DNA of 64,000 nt, taken from the NCBI RefSeq assembly GCF_000018545.1, contig NC_012586.1, forward strand, positions 1,922,001 to 1,986,000. The letters run 5' to 3'. Positions 1 to 9,067 of this stretch are shown in pieces. The notes beneath the pieces were generated by a model. It made no database searches. It was not told the DNA's origin and worked only from the letters and a program-made list of their open reading frames with translations. This stretch comes from Sinorhizobium fredii NGR234. GTDB taxonomy: Bacteria > Pseudomonadota > Alphaproteobacteria > Rhizobiales > Rhizobiaceae. Positions within the stretch are counted from its first letter, which is position 1. The number at the start of each line of letters is the position of its first letter. The position numbers were made by a program, and so were the translations under genes.

Positions 1-507
1 GGTGCCATGGTGCTCGACCACATCGATCGTGTCGCCTATGCGGTGCGCTCCGACCGCACCGACCCGATTGCACTCGAACGCTTTTCGACTCATTTCGGCT
101 TCGAGCCTATGGTGTTCGACGCCCATGACGGCGACGGCGTCCCCGTCTATCACACCAACGTGCTGATGTGCGTCGCCACCGACTTTGCGATGATCGGTCT
201 CGACATGTTGACGGATCCGGCAAGGCGGCGCGAGATCGTCGCCCGGCTGGAGCACTCGGGCCGCCGGGTGATCGCGCTCAGCAACGAGCAGATCGCCCGC
301 TTCGCCGGCAACGCCCTTGAACTCCATGGGCGGCAGGGCCGCATCCTGGCCTTGTCGGCAACGGCGCTTGCCGCCTTGGACGGGGAGCAGATCGCCGCGA
401 TCGAGGAAAGCGCGACCCTCGTGGCGCTTGACATTCCGACCATCGAAAGGGCCGGCGGATCGGTCCGCTGCACGCTGGCCGGCGTCCACTTGACGCCGCG
501 GCCGTGA
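1..507 (+). CDS. ctlX: Citrulline utilization hydrolase CtlX-like (amidinotransferase family), 3' part only
   Basis: The reading frame is open from the first base, so the gene starts outside the window; about 168 C-terminal codons are present. The protein resembles the CtlX / arginine deiminase-related branch of the guanidine-modifying (amidinotransferase) superfamily. Visible marks are the segment VLDHIDRVAY at the start and a C-terminal GGSVRCTLAGVHL, where the Cys sits in the position of the catalytic nucleophile in this superfamily. The family hydrolyses citrulline or related guanidino/ureido compounds in the cytosol. It ends 31 bp before a convergent small gene. The family call is fairly secure; the exact substrate is inferred from the family. 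Confidence 0.75.
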   Translation, partial: GAMVLDHIDRVAYAVRSDRTDPIALERFSTHFGFEPMVFDAHDGDGVPVYHTNVLMCVATDFAMIGLDMLTDPARRREIVARLEHSGRRVIALSNEQIARFAGNALELHGRQGRILALSATALAALDGEQIAAIEESATLVALDIPTIERAGGSVRCTLAGVHLTPRP

Positions 508-537
508 GCCGACCTGGAACGTCGCGCGAGCCCTACT

Positions 538-840
538 CTACTTGAGCCGCGCCAGCGCTTCTGCCGCCTCCTTGACCAGTGGATGGTCCGGATGGCGGCG
601 GATGAAGCGCTCGTAGGCTTCCACCGTATTCTCCGCCCTGACCCGCTCGAATTCCGCCCGGACGGCCGCCTCGTGATCCGGAGGTTTCTGCATGTCCACC
701 CCGCTTGCCTTTGTCGTGCCTGATGCAGTAGGAGCAAGGCTGATTGCTGCCAGCATCACCGCGGCAAGATACGACAGCAATTTCAGGAACGGCACGATTC
801 TCTCCAATCTTACTGATCTCGTTACGACGATCGTAGGCAT
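538..840 (-). CDS. Small exported or membrane-anchored hypothetical protein
   Basis: The 100-residue product has a hydrophobic stretch around residues 15-40 (VPFLKLLSYLAAVMLAAISL) that looks like a signal peptide or anchor. A charged helical part follows, ending in a TPR-like pattern (AYERFIRRHPDHPLVKEAAEALARL). No family was recognised; the C-terminal pattern resembles single tetratricopeptide units of periplasmic scaffold proteins, but this is weak. It is convergent with the CtlX-like gene and divergent from the metalloprotease. The start codon is not certain, since only the part from the hydrophobic segment onward is convincing. Confidence 0.5.
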   Translation of the reverse strand: MPTIVVTRSVRLERIVPFLKLLSYLAAVMLAAISLAPTASGTTKASGVDMQKPPDHEAAVRAEFERVRAENTVEAYERFIRRHPDHPLVKEAAEALARLK

Positions 841-920
841 TCGGAGCCTAACGTCGCCGCCACGATCTGCGCTTTTTTGAGCCGAGGCAACGCCTGGCGC
901 TCTTATGATGGGAATTTGGG

Positions 921-2450
921 ATGAGCGGTACCGGCAAAACCGTACAAACTTTGGATACGACCGGCAATGAGTTGGTCGATGGACTGCTGTCGGGTTACGC
1001 TTGGAGCGGCACGATCACCTATGCCTTCCCGACTTCAGCCAGCGCCTACAACTACGGGCCTGAAAAGTATGACGGTTTCAATTCCATATCGCAGGCGCAG
1101 ATAAATACTGCGCGCTTCGCGATGGTAGTGGGGTACGGTTCAGCCGCGAACGATGGTTTTTCCGTCGAGGGCTTCACCAATGCCAGATTCGCCGCCGGAA
1201 GCGCGTCCAGCGCGACAATCCGCTTCGCACAATCGAACGAACCGGACACGGCTTACGCGTACATGCCGGGCAACTATTCCCAGGCCGGTGACATCTGGTT
1301 CGGCACTGACTACATCGGCACCGTCGCCGACTACCGCAAGCCGGTCGCCGGAAACTACGCCTGGCACACTCTGCTGCACGAACTCGGCCATGCGCTTGGC
1401 CTGAAGCACGGGCACGAGCAAGAGGGAGCCTTCGAGCCCCTTCCTTCCCAGTACGATTCGATCGAATATTCGATCATGACTTACCGCGGCTATGTCGGCG
1501 GCTACGGCTACGCCTATGAACAGTACGGCGCGCCGCAGACCTTCATGATGGCCGACATCGCTGCGCTGCAGGAAATGTACGGCGCGGATTTCAGCACCAA
1601 TAGCGGCAATACGGTCTACAAGTGGACGCCCGGCAGCGGCGCGACGCTCGTGAACGGAGCGGTCGGCATAGCTCCCGGCGCCAACCGAATCTTCGCGACC
1701 ATATGGGACGGCGGCGGCAGCGATACCTACGACCTCACCGCCTACAAGATCGCCCTCAAGATCGACTTGCGCCCGGGGAAGGTCTCGACCTTCAGTGCCG
1801 ATCAACTTGCCTGGCTCGGCGGCGGCTCCAACGATGGCTATGCTGCAGGCAACATCTTCAACGCGCTGCTCTATCACGGCGATACGCGATCGCTGATCGA
1901 GAACGTCTTGGGAGGCTCCGGCAACGACGCGATTACCGGCAACCAGGCGGCCAACAAACTGTACGGCTATGCCGGCAACGACATTATGAATGGAGACACC
2001 GGCCATGACACGCTTTACGGCGGTGTCGGCTCGGACAAGCTTTACGGCAGCAGCGGCAATGACGCCCTCGTGGGCGACGCAGGGAACGACGCGCTCTATG
2101 GCGGCACCGGAGCAGATAGGCTCTATGGCGGCTCCGGCAACGATACCTTCGCGTTCCGGTTATTGGCGGAGAGCACCGTCGGCGCAACGGGTCGCGACAC
2201 GATCTACGATTTCGCCGCCTCCGACAGGATCAATGTTTCCGCCATCGACGCCAACTCGACCGCGAGCGGCGATCAGGCTTTCACCTTCGTCGGAACCGCC
2301 GCTTTCAGCGGCAAGAACGGCGAGTTGCGTTACGACCGCGCTGCCTCCGACACCTATATCTATGGCGACGTGAACGGCGACAAAAAGGCCGACTTCGCCA
2401 TCCGCCTCGATGACGCCGTCACCCTGCAGAAGGGCTACTTCCTTCTCTAG
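921..2450 (+). CDS. Serralysin-like RTX zinc metalloprotease (peptidase M10)
   Basis: The 509-residue protein carries the metzincin zinc site HELGHALGLKH (HExxHxxGxxH, about residues 153-163) followed by a Met-turn in SIMTYR (about residues 183-188). Glycine/aspartate-rich RTX nonapeptide repeats (GGSGNDAITG to GGSGNDTFAF) span about residues 331-408, and a peptidase M10 C-terminal domain ends in a hydrophobic tail. There is no N-terminal signal peptide, as expected for type I secretion with a C-terminal signal. Calcium binding by the RTX repeats is family knowledge. No type I secretion genes lie next to it in the window, so it would rely on an exporter encoded elsewhere. The start is preceded by a G-rich stretch (GGGAATTTGGG). 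Confidence 0.92.
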   Translation: MSGTGKTVQTLDTTGNELVDGLLSGYAWSGTITYAFPTSASAYNYGPEKYDGFNSISQAQINTARFAMVVGYGSAANDGFSVEGFTNARFAAGSASSATIRFAQSNEPDTAYAYMPGNYSQAGDIWFGTDYIGTVADYRKPVAGNYAWHTLLHELGHALGLKHGHEQEGAFEPLPSQYDSIEYSIMTYRGYVGGYGYAYEQYGAPQTFMMADIAALQEMYGADFSTNSGNTVYKWTPGSGATLVNGAVGIAPGANRIFATIWDGGGSDTYDLTAYKIALKIDLRPGKVSTFSADQLAWLGGGSNDGYAAGNIFNALLYHGDTRSLIENVLGGSGNDAITGNQAANKLYGYAGNDIMNGDTGHDTLYGGVGSDKLYGSSGNDALVGDAGNDALYGGTGADRLYGGSGNDTFAFRLLAESTVGATGRDTIYDFAASDRINVSAIDANSTASGDQAFTFVGTAAFSGKNGELRYDRAASDTYIYGDVNGDKKADFAIRLDDAVTLQKGYFLL

Positions 2451-2756
2451 GGCCAGAGGGTAGGGCGCGCGCCCCTATCGCCCGGCTGACGGCCTCCCAA
2501 GAAGTAGTCCGGTGCTCCTCGGTGGAACTGTTTCCGCCCGAGTGCGGTTTTCGCCCGCATTCCGCTCCCATCATTCAGAACGATCCGCTTGGACGCCTGA
2601 TCTGGCGTATCTCTCGCGCGCGCCGCTTCGAATCTCTCTCCCATTCACCTGCAGTTTCCGAGCCGCAAGGCGCAATGGCCTGCAATTGACAAGTGTTGCC
2701 TATCGGATTATGACTGACGAAATTCGAAAAACGTCACCAATCATGAATGCGAGCCC
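2451..2756. other. Intergenic region with a degenerate palindromic repeat
   Basis: About 306 bp between the protease and the TetR gene. At 2543-2569 the sequence GTGCGGTTTTCGCCCGCATT followed by CCGCTCC resembles the second half of the repeat found intact at 4532-4577 and 45100-45147. A promoter-like sequence lies at 2686-2714. No convincing gene was seen. Confidence 0.5.
2686..2714 (+). promoter_or_regulatory. Sigma-70-like promoter for the tetR-RND efflux operon
   Basis: TTGACA at 2686-2691 and TATGAC at 2709-2714 are separated by 17 bp, a good match to a housekeeping promoter, 43 bp before the TetR start codon. Just downstream, TGACG (2715-2719) and CGTCA (2732-2736) form an inverted repeat that could be the TetR operator. 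The operator is an inference from position only. Confidence 0.5.
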
Positions 2757-3365
2757 ATGACCGAACCGGCAGAAAGCAGCATCGACGCCAGCAGACAGGA
2801 AAATATCGCCCGGATCCTCGAATCCGCCGAGCGGCTTTTCCGGCATTACGGCTACACCAAAACGAATGTCGCCGACATCGCGCGCGACCTCGGCATGTCG
2901 CCCGCCAATATCTACCGCTTCTTTAGCTCCAAGACGGAGATCCATCAGGCGCTTTGCGCGCGGATGCTGGAGGCGAGTTATCAGCAGGCCTACGAGATTG
3001 CCCGCCTGCCCCTGAGTGCTCCCGAGCGCCTGCGGCGCTATGTGCTGGCGCAGCACAGGATGACCGTGGAAACCATGCTCGATGAGCAGAAGGTGCACGA
3101 GATGGTCGTCGTAGCGATCGAGCAGGAATGGCACGTCATCGAAAAACATCTCGACCGCATCGACAGGCTTCTGGCCGGCATCATTCGCGAGGGTATCGAG
3201 GCCGGTGAGTTCGCCGAGCAGGATCCGGAGATCGCCGCCCGATGCTTCGGTGCGAGCATCGTGACGCTCTGCCACCCGCAGATCGTCGCCCAGTGTCTTG
3301 CCAAGGAAAACCGCCCCACCCCCGACGAGCTGATCGAATTCGCCGTCAGAGCGCTGAAGAAATAA
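2757..3365 (+). CDS. TetR/AcrR family transcriptional regulator
   Basis: The 202-residue protein has an N-terminal TetR helix-turn-helix, seen around residues 15-60 (ARILESAERLFRHYGYTKTN, then VADIARDLGMSPANIYRFF). A longer helical ligand-binding domain follows. It lies 33 bp upstream of the RND adaptor gene on the same strand, the classic layout of a local repressor of an efflux operon. It probably represses itself and the pump, with a pump substrate acting as inducer. The start is the ATG after a promoter-like sequence; its ribosome site is weak. Confidence 0.88.
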   Translation: MTEPAESSIDASRQENIARILESAERLFRHYGYTKTNVADIARDLGMSPANIYRFFSSKTEIHQALCARMLEASYQQAYEIARLPLSAPERLRRYVLAQHRMTVETMLDEQKVHEMVVVAIEQEWHVIEKHLDRIDRLLAGIIREGIEAGEFAEQDPEIAARCFGASIVTLCHPQIVAQCLAKENRPTPDELIEFAVRALKK

Positions 3366-3398
3366 GAGCCGCCAATAGCGGGATCAGGAGTCCGAACG

Positions 3399-4532
3399 AT
3401 GCTTGCACCTTTCAACCGCCCCTTCATTGCCCGTGCGCTGGCCGTGATCGCACTTGCCGTCGCGGTCTCCGGCTGCTCGGAGGAAAAGGCGGAAACGAAA
3501 GAGACCATTAGGCCGGTCAAGGTGATCGAAATTGCCGGTACGGGTGAGGCGCGCCGGCTCGACTACGCCGGTTCGGTGAAGGCGCGCACAGAGATGAATC
3601 TCGGCTTTCGTGTCGGCGGCAAGATCACCGAGCGGCTCGTCAATGTCGGCGATCGGGTCAAACCGGGCGATCGTCTCGCTCGTATCGACCCGACCGACTA
3701 TCTGCTTGCCGTGAAGAGCGCCGACGCGACCCTTTTCGCCGCCGAGAAGCAGGTGCAGACGACGTCTTTGACAAAAGAACGGGCAGCGCAGCTCTTTACC
3801 AAATCTTTTTCCTCCAAGGCTGAACTCGACCAGGCGACCCTGCTCTACGACCAGGCGATCTCGACGCGCGACGCGGCCGCATCCAGCCTGAGCCAGGCGA
3901 AGAACCAGGTGGCCTATGCAGACCTCACGTCGGACCAGAGCGGCATCGTGACCGCGATCAATGCCGATGTCGGCCAGGTCGTCGGCACCGGCACGCCGGT
4001 GGTCACCGTCGCTGTCGACGGCGAGAAGGAAATCGAAGTTGCGGTTCCCGAACTGGACATAGCCGAGTTCAAGCCGGGCAAGGCGGTCAGTGCCCGGTTC
4101 TGGTCCAACGACATGCTCACCCTCGACGGCCAGGTGCGCGAAGTCTCCGGCAGCGCAGACCGGCAATCCCGGACATTCGCGGTGCGCATCAGCCTGCCCA
4201 ACGATCCCCGCGTCCTGCTCGGCATGACCGCCACCATCGAGGCGGCTGCCACCAGTTCCGAGAGCCTCGTTTCCGTTCCACTCAGCGCGCTTGCACAGAA
4301 GGACGGCAAGGACATCGTCTGGGTGGTCGATCGCAGCGCCTCGACCGTGCACGCCCGCCCCGTCCGGCTCGCCGACTACGCCGGCGACCAGGTGCGCGTT
4401 GCCGAAGGGTTGCGGCAGGGCGATCTCGTCGTCGCCGCCGGTACGCAGTTCATGGCCGAGGACCTGAAGGTCAAGCTGCCTCTCGCCGAGCAGCAGTCCG
4501 CCCGCGCCGAGACGCGCGAAATCGTCCGCTAG
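3399..4532 (+). CDS. RND efflux periplasmic adaptor (membrane fusion lipoprotein)
   Basis: The 377-residue protein begins with a signal peptide ending in a lipobox-like VAVSGC, so it is probably a lipoprotein. The remainder follows the HlyD/AcrA order: a beta-barrel/lipoyl start (FRVGGKITERLVNVGDRVKP), a coiled-coil hairpin about residues 100-165 and a second lipoyl half (VAYADLTSDQSGIVTAINAD). It would link the inner-membrane pump to an outer-membrane channel; no TolC-like gene is nearby. The start is supported by AGGAG eight bases upstream. The stop codon runs into a palindromic repeat that separates it from the pump gene. Confidence 0.92.
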   Translation: MLAPFNRPFIARALAVIALAVAVSGCSEEKAETKETIRPVKVIEIAGTGEARRLDYAGSVKARTEMNLGFRVGGKITERLVNVGDRVKPGDRLARIDPTDYLLAVKSADATLFAAEKQVQTTSLTKERAAQLFTKSFSSKAELDQATLLYDQAISTRDAAASSLSQAKNQVAYADLTSDQSGIVTAINADVGQVVGTGTPVVTVAVDGEKEIEVAVPELDIAEFKPGKAVSARFWSNDMLTLDGQVREVSGSADRQSRTFAVRISLPNDPRVLLGMTATIEAAATSSESLVSVPLSALAQKDGKDIVWVVDRSASTVHARPVRLADYAGDQVRVAEGLRQGDLVVAAGTQFMAEDLKVKLPLAEQQSARAETREIVR

Positions 4533-4577
4533 AGCGGGATGAGGAAAAATGTGCGCGGTTTTCCGCCCGCATCCTCT
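4532..4577. repeat. RIME-like palindromic intergenic repeat, copy A
   Basis: The sequence GAGCGGGATGAGGAAAA, a short centre, and GGTTTTCCGCCCGCATCC form a nested hairpin. Nearly the same sequence occurs at 45100-45147 and a degenerate form at 2543-2569. It looks like a rhizobial intergenic mosaic element. It sits inside the operon between the adaptor and pump genes, so it may affect mRNA stability or relative expression. Confidence 0.75.
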
Positions 4578-4623
4578 GACCTTTTAGAATCAAAAGCCAA
4601 TCAAGCAGAACGGAAATAAGCCG

Positions 4624-7600
4624 ATGCACGCCTCCACCGGGGACAAGAAGCCGTTCAATCTGTCGCGCTGGGCGATCGGTCATCCGAGCATCGCGCGGTT
4701 CCTGTTCGGACTGATCATCATCACCGGCGCGCTTGGTCTCGTTCGCATGGGGCAGCGCGAAGATCCGGAATTCACCTTCCGCACCATGGTCGTGCAGGCT
4801 GTCTGGCCGGGCGCCTCGATCGAAGAGATGCAGGACCAGGTCGTCAACAAGATCGAGCGCAAGCTGCAGGAAACGCCGCATCTCGATTTCGTGCGCTCCT
4901 ACACCCGCGCCGGCAGCGCCGTCATCACCGTGCAGATCGAGGGCGACACGAACGCCGACGATGTTGCCGATGCCTTCTACCAGGTTCGCAAGAAGGTGGG
5001 GGACATTGCCAACGAACTGCCTGACGGCGTCCTCGGCCCGTACTTCAACGACGAATTCGGCGATACGTTCATCACGCTCCACGCGATCAGCGGCAACGGC
5101 TATAGCTACCCCGAATTGAAGCGCTTCGCGACCGAAGGCCGCGACATGCTCTTGACGACGCCCGGCGTCGAGAAGGTCGTCATCCTCGGCGATCAGCCGC
5201 GGAAGATCTATATCGACGTTTCTTCCAAGCTGCTCGCCGCCCGCGGACTGACGCTCAATGACCTGCGCAACGCCGTCGCCGGACAGAATACGGTCGATCC
5301 CGCCGGCACTGTCGAGACGGGCGTCCGCTCGGTTCGCATCTCCGTCGACGGTGACGTCAGGCGTGCCGAGGACATCCGCGAGCTGAGGCTGCGCGCCGGC
5401 AACGAGACGATCCGGCTTGGTGACATCGCCACCGTCACCTCGGGCCTCGAAGATCCCTATTCGCGCAAATTCCGCTTCAACGGCCACGACAGCGTGCAGA
5501 TCGGCGTGGTCATGGCCAAGGGACACAAGGTTACTGACGTCGGCAAGGCGGTGGAGGCAACCTATGAGCGCTTCGAGTCGGCCCTTCCCTACGGCGTATC
5601 GGTCGAACAGATCTCCAACCAGCCGGAAGTCGTGACCGAGGCGATCAGCGAATTCAGCCACGCGCTCGTCGAGGCGCTGATCATCGTGCTCATCGTCTCG
5701 TTCCTGTCGATCGGCTGGCGCTCGGGCCTGGTGATCGCCATCGCCATCCCGCTGGTGCTCGCCGCCACCTTCGCGATCATGTACGAGCTCGGCATCGACC
5801 TGCAGCGCATTTCGCTCGGGGCGCTGATCATCGCGCTCGGCCTGCTCGTCGACGACGCGATGATCGTCGTGGAAATGATGGAGCGGAAGCTCGAGGAAGG
5901 GTTGGTGAAAATCGAAGCGGCGAGCTTTGCCTACTCCTCCACGGCCTTTCCGATGCTGACGGGCACGCTGATCACCACGGCCGGCTTCATCCCCGTCGGC
6001 TTCGCGGAATCGACTGCGGGCGAATATGTCCGCTCGCTCTTCTACGTCGTTGGCATCGCTCTCGTCGTGTCGTGGTTCGTGGCAGTGTATTTCACGCCTT
6101 GGTTCGGTTACATGATCCTGAAGCAGCGCCACCATGCGGGTAGCCATCACGACGCGTTCGACACCCGCTTCTACCGGCGCCTCCGGTCGACCGTCGGCTG
6201 GGCCGTGCGCCATCGCGTCATCGTGCTCGTCCTGACGCTGGCAACCTTCATGACGAGCCTCTGGGCCTTCCAGTTCATTCCGAAGAACTTCTTCCCGCAG
6301 TCCTCGCGGCCGGAAATCCTCGTCGACCTCTGGCTGCCGGAGGGCACCAGCATCAAGGAAGTCGAAAAGCAGGCCAAGGCGCTCGAGGCGCGCATGATCG
6401 ATGACGAGGACAAGCGCTTCATCGCCACCTATATCGGCGAAGGCATACCGCGCTTTTTCCTGCCGCTCGACCAGCAGCTCCGCAATCCCAACTTCGCGCA
6501 ACTCCTCGTCATGGCGAAGGACGAGCCGGCCCGTGAAAGGCTGATCGCCAAGCTGCGCACGATCCTCGCCGAAGACTTCCCCTCGATCCGCGCCAAGGTC
6601 GATCGCCTCTTCCTCGGTCCGCCGACCGGCTGGCCCGTGCAGATCCGGGTCATGGGGCCCGATCGCCAGGAGGTACGCGGCATCGCCGATCAGGTGAAGG
6701 CGAAATTTCAGGAGAATCCGCTGCTCGGCGCGGTCCATGACGACTGGCTGGAGCCGGTGCCGGCGATGAAGCTGGTGATCGACCAGGATCGCGCCCGGGC
6801 GCTGGGCGTCACCTCGCAGCGCATCCGCCAGATGCTGCAGGCGGCGATGTCCGGCGTGCCGCTCGACGATTTCCGCGACGGCGAAGAGACCGTCTCGATC
6901 GTGGCCCGCGAGCCGGACGGCAACCGCCAGCTGCTTTCGGCGGTCAACTCCGTCTATGTGCCGACCGACTTCGGCAGCTTCGTGCCGGTGTCCCAGGTGG
7001 CCAAAGTGGTTCCGGTCCTGGAGCAAGGCATCGAATGGCGGCGCGATCGCCTGCCGACCATCACCGTGCGCGCAACACTGCCCGACGGCATCCAGCCGAA
7101 CGACGTGACCCTGCAGATCTACAACGAGCTGCAGGGCCTGCGGGACGGTCTTGCCCCGAGCTACAAGGTCGAGATCCAGGGCGGCGCGGAGGACAGTGCC
7201 GAGAGCCAGGCCTCTATCGCCGCCAAGGCGCCGGTCATGCTGGTCGTCATTGTCATCCTGCTGATGGCGCAACTCCAGCACTTCGGCAAGTCGATGCTGG
7301 TGCTCGCAACGGGGCCGCTCGGCATCATCGGTGCGGCCGCGGCCTTGCTGATCAGCGGCGCCCCCTTCGGCTTCGTCGCCATCCTCGGCGTCATCGCACT
7401 GCTCGGCATCATCATCCGCAATTCGATCATCCTCGTCGATCAGATCGACCAGGATATTGCGGCCGGCATGGAGCGCTCCGAGGCTATCATCGGTGCGGCG
7501 GTGCGGCGCTTCCGGCCGATCGTGCTCACGGCGCTGACCGCCGTGCTCGCGCTGATCCCGATCTCGCGCGGCGTGTTCTGGGGACCGCTGGCCTATGCGA

Positions 7601-7776
7601 TGATGGGCGGCATTCTTGTTGCGACGGTGCTGACGATCCTGGTGCTGCCGGCCGGCTACGCGCTGTTCTTCGGCAAAGAGCCCAAGGGGCGCGAAACGGA
7701 GGGCGAAACCGCCGAGCCGCACAGGCAGGCGCCTGAGGCCCGCGCCGCCCAACCCACACCGATTGCCGCCGAATGA
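4624..7776 (+). CDS. RND efflux pump inner-membrane transporter (AcrB/MexB-like)
   Basis: The 1050-residue length fits the HAE-type RND family. Transmembrane segment 1 lies near residues 24-40 (FLFGLIIITGALGLVRM), followed by a large periplasmic porter domain. The TM4 motif GLLVDDAMIVVEMMERK carries the paired aspartates of the proton relay. A second internal half repeats the layout, with TM bundles near residues 870-1020. It acts as a proton-driven trimer exporting drugs or other amphiphiles with the upstream adaptor. It lies 91 bp downstream of the adaptor, separated by a palindromic repeat. The substrate cannot be told from sequence. Confidence 0.95.
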   Translation: MHASTGDKKPFNLSRWAIGHPSIARFLFGLIIITGALGLVRMGQREDPEFTFRTMVVQAVWPGASIEEMQDQVVNKIERKLQETPHLDFVRSYTRAGSAVITVQIEGDTNADDVADAFYQVRKKVGDIANELPDGVLGPYFNDEFGDTFITLHAISGNGYSYPELKRFATEGRDMLLTTPGVEKVVILGDQPRKIYIDVSSKLLAARGLTLNDLRNAVAGQNTVDPAGTVETGVRSVRISVDGDVRRAEDIRELRLRAGNETIRLGDIATVTSGLEDPYSRKFRFNGHDSVQIGVVMAKGHKVTDVGKAVEATYERFESALPYGVSVEQISNQPEVVTEAISEFSHALVEALIIVLIVSFLSIGWRSGLVIAIAIPLVLAATFAIMYELGIDLQRISLGALIIALGLLVDDAMIVVEMMERKLEEGLVKIEAASFAYSSTAFPMLTGTLITTAGFIPVGFAESTAGEYVRSLFYVVGIALVVSWFVAVYFTPWFGYMILKQRHHAGSHHDAFDTRFYRRLRSTVGWAVRHRVIVLVLTLATFMTSLWAFQFIPKNFFPQSSRPEILVDLWLPEGTSIKEVEKQAKALEARMIDDEDKRFIATYIGEGIPRFFLPLDQQLRNPNFAQLLVMAKDEPARERLIAKLRTILAEDFPSIRAKVDRLFLGPPTGWPVQIRVMGPDRQEVRGIADQVKAKFQENPLLGAVHDDWLEPVPAMKLVIDQDRARALGVTSQRIRQMLQAAMSGVPLDDFRDGEETVSIVAREPDGNRQLLSAVNSVYVPTDFGSFVPVSQVAKVVPVLEQGIEWRRDRLPTITVRATLPDGIQPNDVTLQIYNELQGLRDGLAPSYKVEIQGGAEDSAESQASIAAKAPVMLVVIVILLMAQLQHFGKSMLVLATGPLGIIGAAAALLISGAPFGFVAILGVIALLGIIIRNSIILVDQIDQDIAAGMERSEAIIGAAVRRFRPIVLTALTAVLALIPISRGVFWGPLAYAMMGGILVATVLTILVLPAGYALFFGKEPKGRETEGETAEPHRQAPEARAAQPTPIAAE

Positions 7777-7835
7777 TCCGGACGGCAAGCGGCGCCGCCG
7801 CGCGGCGCGTCGCGGCGGCAAGGCCGTTAAGCCAA

Positions 7836-7918
7836 GCTACTTCATGATTGCTTAAATCGCAGCCGGTTTAAGGATGAAGCATGCAGCAAATCCAAGTGCT
7901 GCAGTGTCCTTTGTGCGC
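7836..7918 (-). repeat. Palindromic repeat, copy 1 of the element also at 43754-43860
   Basis: Read on the minus strand this matches the element at 43.8 kb: GCGCACAAAGGACACTGCAG, then a TGCTGCATG block, then a CTTAAA...TTTAAG hairpin and a terminal GTAGC. The hairpin arms are less perfect than in the other copy. It lies between the convergent ends of the RND pump gene and the XRE regulator gene, as the other copy lies between two convergent ends. Confidence 0.75.
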
Positions 7919-7929
7919 AGCCGGTGGCT

Positions 7930-8376
7930 TTATTCTTCGAAGGCCATCGCTGCGGTCAGTGCGGCTTCCGAAGGTGCCAGGGCCTTGACGAGCGCCACGA
8001 TCTTCCGCCGGACCTGCGGATCGCTGAGCCGGGCGAAGGCCCGGTTGAGAGCCACACCCTCCTCGGTCGCAAGGAACTGCAGCATCTCGTCGCTGGACGT
8101 CACCGCGGCACTCTGCTCGCCGCCGTTCGAGGTCTCGGGGCCGCCTTCGAAGAAATAGGAGACCGACACGCTCAGGACCTCGGCGGCGCGCTGGAGGCGG
8201 CTGGCGCCAACGCGGTTCAGGCCCTTTTCGTATTTCTGCACCTGCTGGAAACTGACGTCGAGCGCCTCGCCGAGCTTTGTTTGACTCCAATCCAGGGCCA
8301 ATCGGCGCAAGCGGATGCGGTTGCCCACATGGATGTCGATTGCACGCGGTTCTTTCTTGTTCGGTCTGACCAGCAT
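7930..8376 (-). CDS. XRE-family helix-turn-helix transcriptional regulator
   Basis: The 148-residue protein has a Cro/CI-type helix-turn-helix at about residues 15-70 (VGNRIRLRRLALDWSQTKLG, then EALDVSFQQVQKYEKGLNRV). A C-terminal tail of about 75 residues ends in a helical segment (VRRKIVALVKALAPSEAAL). This layout is common among rhizobial XRE regulators of unknown target. It is convergent with the RND pump gene. The ATG start has AAGGA very close upstream. Nothing nearby shows what it controls. Confidence 0.88.
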   Translation of the reverse strand: MLVRPNKKEPRAIDIHVGNRIRLRRLALDWSQTKLGEALDVSFQQVQKYEKGLNRVGASRLQRAAEVLSVSVSYFFEGGPETSNGGEQSAAVTSSDEMLQFLATEEGVALNRAFARLSDPQVRRKIVALVKALAPSEAALTAAMAFEE

Positions 8377-9067
8377 TCGTCCTTGTTCCCATCTTTTTGC
8401 AGCGTCCTGCGTTCAATGAACGAAAGCGCCATGGTTTGCCTCGCTCGACACCACGCTCAGTAGAGGCCAGCGGCGGCGAGAGTAGTTTTCAACTTAAATT
8501 CACGGCTTCCTTGAATATGTCGGACCGCTTACAAAAGACATATGGAAACAAGCTCTTCAGTATCCGCATAGCGCATGGCTTATCCTGAAGACGACGCTTT
8601 TCGTCGGCGGGAACGGTCGCGGGGTCGCCATTGATGCTCATCGGATAGGCATGAACCTGCGGCTCCCCGGTTGGCCAGCCCAAATCAATCGGTCTGCCGC
8701 GCCGCCTGCAGCGCCCGTCGTAGCGTCGCCTCGCCTTCATCGCTTGGACGCTGCGGTCGATCTTGACCTTGCCGACTGCATGCCGCTGGCGGTTCGGCCC
8801 ACACACGCTGTCCCGTTGGATGTAGCGGCGCGAAGCTTTCCCAAGGGGCGACGCGCTCGGCAATTCCTGCGAAATCCGGCTTCGATTTTCGCTTTTTGGA
8901 TATTCGGGCACACATATCCCTTTGCGAGAAAGCTAATATAGGGCTTAATTGTACGACAATTGAAGACGCGGCAAGCGCCCTTGAAAGGGAGGTGACGTGA
9001 TCCTGATACGCAAAAATGTCCGCCGGGGCGCTGCCCTCGACAGCGTCGGCGTTATTACGGAACTTGA
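8377..9067. other. Gene-free stretch
   Basis: About 690 bp between the divergent XRE and AraC regulator genes. Short open frames on both strands show no family likeness and no good ribosome site. It probably holds the promoters of both regulators, but no clear promoter or repeat was made out. Confidence 0.5.

Noticed and set aside
4471..7821. A 1116-codon open frame on the minus strand opposite the RND pump
   Set aside because: It mirrors the pump gene codon by codon in high-GC sequence, has His/Arg/Asp-rich composition, begins inside flanking sequence and shows no family likeness.
8651..8941. A 96-codon plus-strand frame between the XRE and AraC genes
   Set aside because: No domain, no ribosome site, and an overlapping antisense frame of equal quality.
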